DNA of 64,000 nt from Plazaster borealis (taxonomy: Eukaryota > Echinodermata > Asteroidea > Forcipulatida > Labidiasteridae): contig CM037463.1 in assembly GCA_021014325.1 (NCBI GenBank), positions 7,819,001-7,883,000 on the forward strand. The letters run 5' to 3'. A program made the translations under genes and the position numbers. The first letter of the stretch is position 1; each line of letters opens with the position of its first letter. Positions 38,601 to 53,600 of the stretch are shown here, piece by piece. Under the pieces are notes generated by a model. That model made no database searches and was not told the DNA's origin. It worked only from the letters and a program-made list of their open reading frames with translations.

Positions 38601-41600
38601 CGGTGGAAGTGATGGGATGACGATGTCCACCACACCCTTCTTGGAGACGAGCGTCTGAGAAACTACTGGATCTTGTCTAACTTCAGCTTTGATCTCAACA
38701 GTGATGTTGTCCGCTGGACTTCCATCCGGGTAGGAGAGTAGAACCTAAACACACGATGAAGGTTTGAAGATTGAAGGTATGTACCATCTTGTCAGTGCAA
38801 AAGGGTCGTTACTCGATTCTGCAACAAAGTCGAGTCTCGCGCGAAAAACGCTCTGTGCAACAACGCCTTTATTTCGCATGTTTCCTGACTTTGTGTGTAC
38901 ACCCGGGATATTTTAAGGCACGATTTGACTTTTTGATATTATAAAACTTGTAAACACTATTTAAGGAGACACGACCTTGTTGGACTGACACAACGATATT
39001 TACCCCCTAAAAATGAAATAGCTGTTGCAAACTGCGTATTACTACCAAAATCAGTATTAATGCAAAAGGTCGTAAGATCATCATATTTTCAAAGGCTTTC
39101 GTCTCTCTCAAAGGCTAAAAAAATAATCAATCTTAAACTGCTACAATTGTACACTTGCAATTTGAAAAGTTGACAGGCCAGAGTGACAAGTGATGGAACA
39201 AAATATTAAAACCAATGAAAGTTATCTTTTAACTACTATGTGTATACTGTACTACTGTTCAAAATTTCAAAAATAGGATAATAGTTGTTGGTCATAACAA
39301 GTGAAGATGTGTAGGTCGGATACAGCATCTTAACCTAAAGGAACATTACAGAATTGGTTTTTGGCAACAAAACAGTTGCTGGCAGTGTAAGCACTTTATA
39401 TAATCCACCATGTACATAAACTCACGCGTGAGGTCTCGAAATCAAGCATCTGAAGCACACAACTTCGTGTGACAAGGGTGTTTTTTCTTCCATTATTATC
39501 TCGCAACTTCGATGACCAATTGAGTTCAAATTTTCACAGGTTTGTTATTTTGTGCATATGTTGAGATACACCAAGTGAGAACACTGGTCTTTGACAATTA
39601 CCAAAGGTGTCTAGTGTCTTTAAGCGGTTTGTACTAGGATTTGTAGTGCACGTAAAAGAACCCATATCACTTATCGTGGAAGAGTAGGGGTTAACCCTGG
39701 TGTTTCTAGTTCACATAGCAAGCACCTCAGGTTTCCTCAGGCTTGCGAGCTATAGTGATTAAGTTCACTTATGAGGCATCCTTGGTTTCATTACTAGAAA
39801 TATATAATAATAATAATAATAATTATGTCTCACCCATGGAGTGAAACTCACCTTTCCATAGTAGGGAAGACCGGGCTTGTAGTGTTTCCTGGAGTCTTTG
39901 GAGAACTCCAGAGAGATGAGCTGCTTCTTGACGAGGCAAGACTCATCCACGGCCACAAAGACATTGCCATCATCACTTGTAACACTTGCCTCAATGCGTA
40001 CCACACCACGAAAATGGTCGCCCAAAGGTGAGGTGATCAGGTCACTTATACAGATGTTAAACCTGGCAATGCCATCGATCTAGCAAAAAAATAAATTGGG
40101 AAAGACAAACCTTACTTCAAACCTTACTTTCAAAGGTTTGCCCTTAATTTTTTCAGGGACTATAGCCAGCGGGACCAGTTAGTTTTTCATTTCTTTAGTC
40201 CCCAGCATTTTCACCAGTTCCTATTTCATAATTAAATAGAGATGCTTTTCAACACTGAACTAGCCAACCGGACCACTTGGAGAGAAATTACTGGTCCTCA
40301 GGTGTTTTAACTTGCATTTGGCTGGCAGACACTGTAAAGGGAAAACGCTGTTTTCAGAAAAAGCAAATAATTGAACCCCAAATTCTTAGACAAACAGACG
40401 GTACAACTTCTCTTTATTTAGTTTTAAACCCCCTAAAAACAATTTCAATACAACTTTATCTGATACTGGGTGGCATATGATCACTGGTCGATTCCAGTTA
40501 AATCTTTGTACCAATGTACAATTACTTATATTACGCTGAACACAGATATTTAAAAAATCAGGGGAACTAATATGCCACATATACTACAGTACACCTGAAC
40601 TCTGGTAAAGGTAATTAATGAGAGTAAACGTGGAACTAGCTGCTCTGCAGTATTTTGTAATTAAATTAAGGGGAAAAAAGGCATTATTTACATATCGAGT
40701 AATAAACCACAAGGGAAACTAACTGGGTAAATTTTGTAATAATTATGGATTGAACAAAGAAAGATTGACTAGAGCAGGACTTGAACCTGCAACCTCTAGA
40801 TTAACGTGCCTCACTCTGCCAACTGAGCTATTTAGCCCTATGTTGGCGGTCTCCCTATTTTGTCAATATCTTTATTCAGGGATGCTAGTCAGAAGCTATT
40901 CAACCTGTAACTGCTGTACCGCCAAGGATCTCACCCAACTTTATGATAAAAAATCCGGTAAGCGGCAGTAAAGGATCACCTTAAGGGTAATGTGACTTTT
41001 TATTTTGAATGTCAAGTAATAAACCACAAGGGAAACTAACTGGGATTATTTTGACTTACATCCGTGAACATGTAGTTATTCTGTCCGATGTATTCCCTGT
41101 AGTAACCGAGGCCATGCAGGTTCATATTAATGGAAACTTTCCCCCTCACTGGCTTACCAAATACATACCTAGAAAATGAAGGAAGAAAAAACACATATAT
41201 ATATATATATGAGCAAGAGAGAGCACATTTATTCTCGATAGGTATTTTTCTCTATCTTTGTAGGGAGAATGGCTCTGGCCCTGCTCAAAATACTATTTAT
41301 TTGGGAGGGATAATGTCCCAGAGCTCTCTGTGAGTATTGTTTTGCATTTAAAGGCACTGAACACGTTTGGTAATTGTCAAAGACCAATGTTCTCACTTGG
41401 TGTATCCCAACATATGCATAAAATAACAAGCCTGAGAAAATTTGGGCTCAATTGGTCATCGAAGTTGCAAGAAAATGATGAAAGAAAAAACACCCTCGTT
41501 GTACAAATTTGTGTGTTTTCAGATAGGAATAAAAGGCTTCTTGCAAGAGATTAATATAGCGCAAACAGTTGCAGATCGGTTCTGCCTCAAGGCGCACAAG

Positions 41601-44600
41601 CAAAAATGGATTAAACAACATAAATTAAATTAAAAACATTGATAATTAAACAATTTTACACACACACACACACACAAAAATAAAAAAATACGTCTTGACC
41701 AGCCAAATACACTTTACACAGTAAACTAAAAAAGATGAAGTAGTTGTAGAAAAATGAATAACCTTTCAATAAGTTGCAATGTTACAAAAATACTGTTTGA
41801 AAAGATGAGTCTTAAGGCGAGACTTGCAGGCGCGGATCCAGGGGGGGGCGTGGGGGCGCACGCCCCCCCCCTTTTTCATATAAAAACAAAAAAAAAAATG
41901 AGGGAGAAAAGAAAAAAAGAGGGAGAGAGAGAGAAGGGGGGGAGAAATGGGGAAGGGAAGATTTTGCTGCTTGGTATATTTCACGTCCCCCCGTTTGGAA
42001 AATCCTGGATCCGCCCCTGACTTGAACAACTCGACAGTCCTCGACGATACTCAGCTAATAGGCCTAAATTATGTGTTATTTGAAAGTACTTGTTCTCATG
42101 TATTTGATGAGCAAATAAACCCAGTTTTGAACTAAGCATGGGGCGTCACAGTTCTATAGTCAACAAAATGTTTGAATGCATTCAGGAATCAAATTAGAGA
42201 ACGTTTCGACAAGTTATTTATCAACGCAAGATTGTAAGTTGATTTATTTCAAAACACACAATTAATGTATCCAGTAATTTTGACCAACTTTTAAGAAACA
42301 AAAATCTTCCTTCTCTTTCACAAGGAAACACGTTTGCCTCAAAAAGGATATCAATCTTTAACAAGAATTGGGGAACGAAAAACTTTCCGACTAAGTGTAG
42401 GTTTGGGTTAGAACCTTCAAAAGATCATGGAGGTAGGGAAAAGATGAACAGTTGACATTGCTTTTTGGCAACAAAAAATAAACTTAAAGGAACGTTACAG
42501 AACTGGTAATTAAAATTTTCTTTAAGATCACAGATTTACATAAAACTTACACGGTCTAATGATGATAGTAGAAAACATCCCTTGAAATATTTCTGTCTGA
42601 AATGCCATATTTGATGAGATATAAATAAAACTAATTTCCGATTGGAGTTTATCGCTCATGAGCGTTTTATTCATGCATTGTATAACACATGCAAATGTGT
42701 AATCGGTTTTTCACTATTTTCTCGTGACCCAGATGGCCGATCGATCTCAAACTTCTACAGGTTTGTCAGTTTATGTATATGGTGGATTATATAAAGTGCT
42801 TACACTGTTTTGTTAGCAAAAACCAATTCTGTAATGTTCCTTTAAACAAAAATAATAACAGGGGCACCATTTCAAGCTGTGTGCACCTAGACAAAGGTCA
42901 TGCTGATTAAATCCAATAATCTAATGACCCAAGTTGAATACACAGAAACTATTAAAGAACTATGTATCAGAAAACATGAGGGGATTAGGAGTCCCCTCCG
43001 TCCTTGAGGGAACTGTTCCAAGGAACTCCACATGCCCCTGGCTGTCATCTCAGAATAATTGATGCTTTCCAAGATGCTTGGGACAGGTGCATGGGATGGG
43101 ATATATGGGGCCATCATTTAACAAAAAGGGGATGTGATTTACTTCATAGCAAAAGGACCAAAACTGAGCATAAACTATAGCATGACATTACATATGGGCT
43201 GAATAGAGCTGTTGTCTGAATAAAACCACTGTGTAGCCGTTGCATCAGCAGCTCTAACCACCCCACCCCCCCACACCATTACACTAAGACAATTTAAAGC
43301 TGTGTGTCTTTGAAAGAGGGTTCTAGGTGACAGAACCAGTGTCTACACATAGATAACTTCATCAAGAGCCAAAGCCATAGCCATACAGGGAGCTACAGCC
43401 ACAGCCAGAACCAAAGCCAGAGCCAGAATCTGAGCTTGCGTAAGTAGTTGGATGCTTTCAAAGGCTGCCATTTAAACAGGTTTTAATTGGCAACATCTCA
43501 TACCAAGATAACAAAAGCAAGAGCCACAGTCACAGCCTAGCCACAGCCTAAGCCAGAGCCATAACCTGAGCTTGGGTCAGTGGTTAACATAGGTGTTTAA
43601 AAAATATCCAATTGGTATTTTCCCATAAAGGTTCTACCATACTCAACCACTTACTGCTCTGATCAACCAGTTCAGAATTACTTACATAAAAATAAATGGC
43701 CATACCTGGTGCTGTAATGATTTAGGTGGATTTTAGAAAAAGCGGCAGTGAATTCAAATTTGCAATTTCAAAGTGATAACATTGTTATATGTTTCAGTCA
43801 TTTTCCTCAACAAGAATAAGATTTAAAATGATTTAGATGTGTTTGTTTGTTTGTGTGTTTGTTTGTGACCTCAGTCATTTGACCAAGCATTAACAGTGGG
43901 GGGGGGACACCAACTAGCACAAACAAATCAATGGCTTAAACAATCAAACTGGACTCATGAGAATTCATGAAGTTTCAAACCCTTTTAGGATGTACAAATA
44001 ATTACATAAATGTTGCCTATCCCTGGACCAATCCACAAGAGAGAGAGAATGGAGGGTTAAAAGGGGGGAAGACTACTGAGAACCCCAATCGGGTCCATTG
44101 CAGTGAACTCCACAAGGGCCAACCAAACAGCTTTAAACTTTGCGAGACCTTTTCAAGCTCAATGTTCAATGTCTGTCTCGGATCACATAGAGACCCGTTT
44201 TTTTTCTTCATTTTTCATTTATGTCTTTGAATGCAGTTGTTGACAGATGCATCCCAGGTTTCCGTATGATTAGAAATAAATTACATATCCATATACATGT
44301 ACACTGGATGATATGACACGACAGATTTAGAACCGAAGTGCAAATTGATAAAGACATCAGATGGGTTTTATGTGATATATCCATCATTAGTTTATAAACC
44401 CAATGTCCCAATGGGAACTCATCTTGTTTTTGTTTTTTTTTCCATTTAAAGGGGAGGGTAAACCTTTCATAAATACTCTAAAAAATTAATGACCATAAAA
44501 ACTTTCTTGGTAAAGAGCACGGGAGAGCTGTTGATATTATAAAACAATGTTAGAAACGACCCAATTTAAAGTAGTGTTGTTTTAGAGAAAGAGGTAATTT

Positions 44601-47600
44601 TTCACCAAACAATTTGAATCTAAACAAGGCTTCAGGCATGAAGCCTTTCTCAGGCATCTGAAAAAAACACAATTGTATGCAACTTCCATGACCAATTGAG
44701 CCCGAAGTTTCACAGGTTTGTTGTTTTATGCTAAGTTGGGATACACCAAGTGAGGATACTGGTCTTCGACAAATACCAAAAGTATACCCTGCCTTTAATG
44801 TGACTGTGACAAATCTACCATGCAGGGTTTTTCAGCGACAAGCCAGCGGGACCAGTAAATTTATCACTTCACTTGTCTGCCAACTTTGTCACTGGTTTAA
44901 ATTTTAAGGTTTACTTTCCACATTGTCATTTGTAAAAGACTTGAATTGAAGATGACCTGTGCAGGCATGAAGCTGCAGGAAGCAATAAACTAGCCAGCTG
45001 GAAAACTTGGAGTGGACACTTTTTAACTGGTTCTCAGGAGTTGCAAGCTTACCACTGTTAAAGGTAGGGTCATAGATTGTTTTTTTTTTGGCAAAGTCTG
45101 ATTTATAGGCAAAAATATAAAGGAAGATACAATAAAAGTCACAAGTGAAAGTTTCAGCTGAATACAATGTCCACTTTATGAGAAAACGGCAAAAAACTGT
45201 CACAGTATTTTCACACGAATGTCAAATTCATCCACATAATAGCGAGGTGACAGCGGGTACTAACCGCATCTCTGGCCGCAGCATTCGCGAATGGACACCA
45301 ACCCTCAGAAATCTGAGATTCATGCATGAATTGTTTCTCAGATTCAAATGATTTTGGGTGAAAAATGATCCAAACCATATTATTTCACAGGAAATCCTTT
45401 CTCAAAATAGTTTATACTATCTACAGCTGCAGTGCTTTTCACCAAGTAAGTTGTTACGGTCATAATTTTTTGGAGTTTTTACCAATCTATGACCCTACGT
45501 TTAAGGGCGAATGCAAACTGTGTACAAAAGAGAGGTTCACGCTTGTTTTCAGGAGATTCTGACCCATAACTACTGCTTAAGAAATTGGGTGGTGCAAGCT
45601 TGGCATTTCTATATGGGTCCTTACAAAAGATTGAAAGTCGTGTAAGTTTCCAAAAGCTAACTTTAACCCTTTCTCCTTCAACTTTAAGGGACTCTTGTTA
45701 GATTCCACAAATCGACTGGTCAAACCTGTTTTGTATAAATCATCTTTTATGGACTTCGCTGCTTAGTGACCTTTGCACAATTCAGGTAGAATAAAATAAT
45801 AACAGTGACAAATCAACTCAAAGGCCACTTGGGCCTTCAAAGATTATCAATTAAAAGACAAAATTTGCCTAGAACTTCACTTGGTAAAAAAAGGAAATCA
45901 GTGAAAGTCCTTAACAAAATACCCTCTCAGTCATTAGAGAGAAATGTGTTGGAATTTGTGTGCCCATGCGAGAGAAATAAGCATCATAACAGCTCAAGGG
46001 GAAAAAACTAATTGACAACAAAAAATGAGGAAAGGCTCTTATATTTCTTACCTCGCTTTAACTACGGCTGTTGTACACTTGGTTACATCTGCTATGTAGC
46101 TGGGTGGGTCAATTAGTACCTCAAATCTAGGTAAAACTGAGAAGAAAATAGTTCAAAGGTTATCATGTCATCATCATTAGACTGTGCACAAAGAGTAACT
46201 TGTTCCTGTCATTTTCTCAAACATTGTAAACTGAAATGAGGCAAAAATTCAAATATTTTTGTTTTTCTGGCTATCTCTTTTACTGTATTTACACTAATGA
46301 CAGCATTGCATTGGTTACCCCATGTAGCAAAGCATACAGTTTCCGATTCTTTTATACTTTTACAAGTGCAGGAGTGTTATTGCTCCACTACATCTTGCAA
46401 ATATGTTTGAACTTCACCAATCCAAACACAATGGTCTTGGTTCTTCGCATGATACAACTCATCTCAATATTCCTAATTATCAGATTACCCCTACGGCAAA
46501 CAAGCGTTTTCACATTTTGGAGGCGGCACTCTGGTACAGTCTTCCAAAACATTTAGGCTTCTTCTCCTGCTGTAACTTTCAAGAGTAATCTTAAGACGAT
46601 CTGTTTCCCAATGCTTAGTTTGTATTTTTTTGTTTCAATGTTCTTCTTGTAATATGAAATGCGCTTTGGTCACTTTTGGAAAATGCGCAATACTTCATTT
46701 TACCACATTCACGGTCAAACACATATTGTACGCAGCTAGATATACGTGTCTGACCAGTTTGCATACATCAATGGTATGCGTGGTCTTTGATTTGCCGCGC
46801 AAGTTGTTATGCCTTATTTTTATTATCTATATATTATTTTGAGAGCATTATGTGAACTAAGATTTTACAGAGGCTATCACACAGCACCTTCACTGGTAAA
46901 CAATTTGTTGCTGAAAACAGTGAAAACCAGGCAAAAGGTGCATACCACTCAATTTGCCAGTAAAGATTTAAATGTGAACAGTGTCTGGTATGAAGCTTTG
47001 CTCGATCACTTATAGTGAATATTCAATTTGAATTCTGGCAGATTAAAGGTATCGTACACGTTTGGTAATGACTCAAAACAAATATTAGCATAAAAACTTA
47101 CTTGGTAACAAGCAACGGAGAGCTGTTGGTAGTATAAAACATTGTAGGAAACGACTCCCTCTGAAGTAATGTAGTTTTTGAGAAAGAGGTAATTTCTCAC
47201 TAAAATAATGAAAACTTCTTGCAAGAAGTTTTTATTCCTATCTGAAAGCACACAAATTTGTACAACAAGGGTGTTTTTTCTTTCATCATTTTCTTGCAAC
47301 TTCAATGACCAATTGAGCCCAAATTTTCACAGGCTTGTTATTTTATGCATATGTTGGGATACACCAAGTGAGAACACTGGTCTTTGACAATTTCCAAACG
47401 TGTTCAGTGCCTTTAAATCCAGCGTTGCGGAGTCACAATATTTGTGGACGAACACCCGTACAGAATTTCCAATGAAATTTATTTGACGCAAGGATGTTCC
47501 GGTCTTTGTTTATCTGGAGGTTTAATATTATGAAAAGCCACGAACCATCTGATTATTCTAAATTGACTCAAAAATGGCTTCATGGGCTCATGTGATCTTT

Positions 47601-50600
47601 TGCAGAACGTAACTTAAGTGCAACTACTTTGGCATCAGGTCAAAGGTAATAATTCAATAAACTGAAATGTTCAGCAAAAGATCAGGCACTATTAAGTGTT
47701 TGAAGGAAAGAAAAAGTTTGTAAAAGCTAATGTAATATACCCTCCCTTCTCAGGGTGACTTTTTACTCTCAGCAACAAAGAAACACAAAACTGACAGCAA
47801 CACATGTGTACATCAAGGACATGTTTGTGGTCGCAAATGTCAGATGCAGTTTGCGATAGCAATAACAGTCATCTACTATGATTAAGTTTGAAAGTACTGC
47901 CAGAAATAGGTGACCTACGTGTGAGGTATACATCATCTCCAATATGACCACAAATCACTGAGTCTTGTAGACACCTTGAACAAGACAACATCATTTATTG
48001 GCAATACCATTTTTTCTGCGGATAAAGTGCTGATGTATGTATCATCTGTGTGCATTTCTCAAAAAGTTTTGTTTGGGGGGTCTGCAAACCTTTTGGTGAG
48101 GGAATTTATTCTACAGAGGGCTACATCTCTCTGTGGCAGGGCCCAATTTCATGGCTCTGTTTACCACCAACTCTGCACTTACAGTTACCGTTCTCCACTA
48201 GAGGGGGTAAGCGCAGGATATCTGCGCAAGCTTAGACTTAAGGACAAGTCATTAAATATTGGTCGTGGTGATAGCGAAACAGCTCTCTTCAAGTCTTCAG
48301 CTCTCTTCTGCACCTTGAACACCCAGCAGGGTGGATATGTGCGCATTACACGTCTTATTATTATTATTATTATTATTGTGAGATTGCTGCTCTCGCGACT
48401 ACGGAAATGGGGCCGTAGTCGCGAGAGCAGTAGTCACGCGTGGAGCAGCACTCATCAGTCTTGCGAGAGAGCTGTTTGCTATCACGGCGAAAAAACATTT
48501 AACACAAGTCTAACGCAAGCTGTAAGTGAAGCATGCTTTAAAAGTGCACTATGAAAACAAGCAAAACTTCCTTAATTGCTTAACCTGCAAAACACACGTC
48601 AGTGCATATTTTTGCTCACACTTATCAGAGCCCATGTTTGTTTCTATAATAGTGGCTAGTCTGGGCCAAGATGCATAAAGCTGTTCAGAAGAAAACATTG
48701 CAAAAAAATGAAGACAAAAAAGTTAAAATGATGTCATTTTGGTTGATAAACTTCTATTGAGATTTCTTTTTTGCATATTTTTTGTACTCATGCAACCTTT
48801 TTGAAACTGGACACCCAGGTGTTACATTAATTCTTGATATTTAAGGTCATAGTGACACTGCCAGTGAGGTTTGACCACCTACATGGCAGCACAAGGTTGT
48901 CAGAAATTTTTGTTCAATCAAACTACAAGATTAGAGGGTCCATGGTCAGGTGTTTCCGAGGAGGAAATTTACATGTGGTTGAAACATTGTATTGAGCTCC
49001 CCCCAACCACCTGTTCAGAACCTTACCCACACCCCACCCCACCAAAATGTGATCAAAGGAAACTAAACCATGAATATTGATTAGTACATTATAAAATCCT
49101 ATGCTAAAAGCAAATACTTTCATTCAAATCAGTCTGGAACTTTGTAACCCAATCATAGCCAATGGAAGTAAAACGCATGCATGATCAGATTTCCAGTGTA
49201 TTTCGCATTTGTGAGAGCTGGGGGTAAGACAGCCGGCTCACGAAGGTGTTACGAAGACAATCAGCTCCATAATACATAAAGGTATGGGTCTGTACAAAGT
49301 CCCTCCAAATTAGGTTTTTGCCCCTACCTGTTTAAACCCACCCCCTCACCGAAGTAGCAATGTCTAGTTACGGCATTGGTAATACTGCACTCTGGGAAGT
49401 GTTTGTGTTGTGTCTAATATAATATGCTCATCTTTCCGAACCATACTCGTCATATTCCGGGCCTGATTTTATATGGACCAGTCAAAACAGTGGGGCTACA
49501 TGTCTCCCACAACCCCCTCCCCCCCCCCCCCACAACCGGACTTTAGGCCTATGTCCTGACTGTCCATTCACCCTAGTGACACATTGTTTGTTTCTAGTTA
49601 CACAAACACTTTAGAGGGAGGGGGGGTAACAGAAGAGGGGTTTCCTTGAAAATTAACAAAGGAAATGAACTGCATCCACTAGAAAATTGACGAGCAGCAC
49701 AGCTTAAGGATTCATTGGATGTTTGTAATACTTGTGTCAGAATGAGAGAGAATTGTTTGCACGTAGTCCTTGTTTTGGCGTCACTTTGGTGTGTCAGCGA
49801 GTCGTTACACGTCTTTCCCAATTTCAGATAATGGAGAGCAATTCATTTAAAGACTTGTTTTTCCTGTTTTCTGAGGAATTAATCCCAACACCTTTTGCTT
49901 TAGACGAAGTATGAGGTTCAAAACAAATTAGGTTGAAATACTTTTATTTTTTGTGGGTAAAATTTTCATTGCAAGGCACTGTTTTTTTCTTGATCCAAAA
50001 AGTTGTTCCGCATTTTTAAAAAAAACGAGGGTTTAAAAAATGTATTGATACCTTGAAATCAACATTATCATGTTTCATTTCGAAAAACACAAGTTGATGT
50101 ACAAACCCATACTGTACTGCAACATGATACAAGATTACCTGCTGTTTTAAACCACAAAAAGAAAATTAAATCACCAAAATTCAATTGATGCTAAACAGAG
50201 TTGTCTACAAAGTTGGTGTACACACAATGTTGTTTACTCATTTCACTATATTCCGTTATTCAGTTGATGTTTTGGTTCCATTCTAGTTAGGTACCCTTTT
50301 CAAACCTGAAACATGCTTCACCAGGTTTACTCAATAACAGCAAAGATTTTCCAGTAACATTTTATGCATTTCCTGGTTTATACAACCCAAGGAACTTACC
50401 ATATTTGTTGACCTCAAATGTTTTATTATATGTGTGGCCTTGAACTTCTGCATATATAGACCACTCTCCAAGCATAGGCTGGTCTGACAGTGGAAAGCTG
50501 GAGTTGATAATACCTGGAGATAAAAAGAGATGATGCTGTAAAGCTCTCTCAGAGTTTAGTTTAAAGGCCCTGTACACTATTGATAAGATCGAAAAACACA

Positions 50601-53600
50601 AATGTTCACAGATTCACACATAACTTACATGATTTAAAGTAAGTAATGGTAGAAAGGGTTCCTTAAAATATTTCTGCCTGAAATGCTATCGTTTCTGAGA
50701 AATGAGTAAAACAATAGTTTTATCACTCGCGATAAAAACTTGATGTTTGAAAAAACAGAAAACACATAGGGTCTCTTTTCGCTATTTTCTTGTGACCTAG
50801 ATTACCAATTGAGCTCAAATTTTTACAGGTTTGCTTGTTCACACATAAGTTGAATCACACAAAATGTGGACACTGATTTTGAGCTGTTACCAAAAATGTA
50901 CAATACCTTTAAAGATAGGCAGTGGTTTTGCAATTCCTGTGAATTTTAGTTAGTTTCGGAGCAACAGACGTTGAAAGGAAAGCCAGAGTAACATGCCTAT
51001 AAACAAAGCATGTTTACTCTGTGCAGGTGTTTGAAACTGATGAATTAAGTGATTTTTGAAGCTTTGCATGATGTGGCTAATAAGATCTAACTATAACCAG
51101 TAAATATGATTGGTATAACCATGTGTAGATCTCTTTTGGAAGGAGTGTTGGGTCCGAGTATAACTGATGAAATATTGTGAAAATGTATGTTAAATATATA
51201 TATGATTACTTAATTAATGAAATATAAATATGAAGGCTTATATATTTGTATACCATGTCATGAAAATTGAAGACGAAATGAAGTTGTTAAGGAGAAAATT
51301 TTAAGGTTTGAGAAAATGGCAGATATTACGCAAAACAACAAATAGTAACAACACTACACAACTTTTTCAGAGCCAACAAAACTTGGAAGGGATTATATCA
51401 ACCTGCCAATACTTCATTAGGACTGAACCAAATGAACAATTGGACTATCGTCATTGGGAAAAGTCGATACATCCAACCATCCAACCATGCCAACAAAGGC
51501 CTAAACATGAACTCAATTCACATACCTACAGATGCATAACTAGGCCAACGACATCTGTAAGGGCTGAAAAGGTCACAGGTCAGGCAGAGTTCACTTTTGT
51601 TTATAAACAATTATGTAAACAATATGAGTGGTAGGTTTTGTATTTCCCCCTTGAGCGAATCTTATACATTCTTAAACCCAACCAGGAAGCGAAGACGTCA
51701 TAATTGCAGAAGAGGGCACAAAATGGCTGCTGATGACAGCCCCACAGGTCAAGTATCTACCCTTGCGATAAAAAAAATAAACTTCTCCAGTGATTTGTGT
51801 CTAGGTATTGTTTTCAAACAGGTTGTGTACACAAAGGCTCATTGTGTTTATGCAATGGACTTCAAGAGGGTTTGTAGCGCTGTTTGTGTCAAGTGGGAAA
51901 ATGGTGGAATTTGGCAGGAGAGGGAGGAAGTGCCTTCGGAAGTATTTCAGAATTGCTATGCCATTAAAAAGTACCATGCTTGAGATTTGACCTTCAAGCA
52001 TCATGGTTGCCATGCTCTTACCTCATTGACTTTCTTCCTCTTTTTTTATAAAAATTCCATGTATGTCATTAAATTCCTTTCTTGCTGACAGTGCAATGCA
52101 TGCCTTCTTAAGATTCTTAATTCCGTGTCCCACTACACTTGAATTTTTCTTTTAATGTATTGTCTCAAGAGGTTAGCGACAATGACCAACTTAGCTTCAA
52201 TGACCAACTTCAGACCAAATCGTTTTTTTACTTGAGCCCTACATGGTACAGTTTTTGCTCTAGAGATTGATCACAGCTTAAACACTGAGTATAGTTGGGC
52301 ATACTGATTCAGGAATAATACTTCAAGGAGGCAACAGACACAATTGTCTCCATGATCCTGGTCAATGCCTTGGTGCCCCCTTGGAATGTTCCACTAAAAA
52401 CTTAGCTTTCCCCCGTAGAGGTGCCCTCAAAGAGGTTTCCTTTACTGAGGGGAAAACTGCCATGCCCTTACAAGACGGAAGCATCTGGGCCCAATTCATA
52501 GAGCTGCTTAAGCAGCAGCACAACAAAGTTATGTTCACCAGAATAAGGTAACCAGCCAAAATACCATTCCCACATACACATTATGTGACTGGCATCCTGC
52601 TTCCTTTTGCTTAGCAGACAACGGGTTAAGCAATATTTGCTTTTTAAGCAGCTCTATGAAATTGGGGCAACACCTGCTGATTTCTGGGATGCAACAAATT
52701 TTACTACCCCAAAGTCAGGGCTTTTTGGTAAAAAAATTAAAAATAGAAAGGGGTAAGAGAGCAAGGAATCCTCCCCAAAATGCTGTTTACGGTTGGGAAG
52801 GATGAAAAGGTTGTTCTATCATCCTCCTTCTCAAGATATATGCTTTAAAAATAGAAGGTTATCCTCTAAATGTCCTTCTGCTGACTCTTTATATCTAAAA
52901 GAGGCCAAGTGTGTTAGGGACTGCATCTTCCCAGCTGACGCCAAAGAGAAATCCTTAGTGTGCCACCTTTACATTATTCAACAAACTCTTCTAAGGTTAA
53001 TAGAAACTTGTACACCTCCCGCCATGCAAACAAAGTCAGGAAGGAGGGAGGAACAATCTCCTGAGCAAATTAACCATAACCCCTTAACCAAAAAGGGTCA
53101 TGTTTACATTGACCTAGATTTCTGTGCTTCAACAAGACCCCAAGGCTCTGGACACAAAATGTCCCCGCCAGCGGACCTCATCAGAAAAGTACATGACCTG
53201 TCTTTTTACAGCCAAGAATGTCAAATTTACCTTTTCAAAAACAGGCATCAATAACCAAAAGTAATTAAGGAAGGTCATGGCAGATACATTCTGGCGCCTC
53301 AAAATTCAGTGCAAGCTTTATTTTGTTATTCATCCATGGAGGTTTGCGGTGGCATGGAAATACTTTTAAGAGCTCTGAAAAAAGCTGTATGGACTTAATG
53401 TTAATTTTCATTTCATTTATTCTGGCTGTGAAGCCAAGGACTCTCAGAAAAGCGAAATTAATCACTGTACTAGCCAAGAACCCAATGGAGAGAATACAAG
53501 GAAAGAAGTTAAGATTCATTTAGTTTTCTGTTTCACTGGATTTGAAGACTTGCATGGCAAAAAACATATACACTATGTAATTTATCTCTTTTTGGAGGAT

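Noticed and set aside
40765..40850. Functional tRNA gene on the minus strand
   Set aside because: The head is tRNA-like, but the same flanking GAGACCGCCAACAT arrangement occurs at 14,990, showing a dispersed SINE family.
47976..48554. 192-codon plus-strand open frame
   Set aside because: It runs through a fold-back element, a perfect hairpin and a (TTA)n tract encoding poly-Ile. The frame is a by-product of repeat sequence, with no recognisable domain.
51597..51983. 128-codon plus-strand open frame
   Set aside because: Arg-rich start and no known motif; lies in an intron of the opposite-strand gene and has a size expected by chance. No splice or promoter support was seen.
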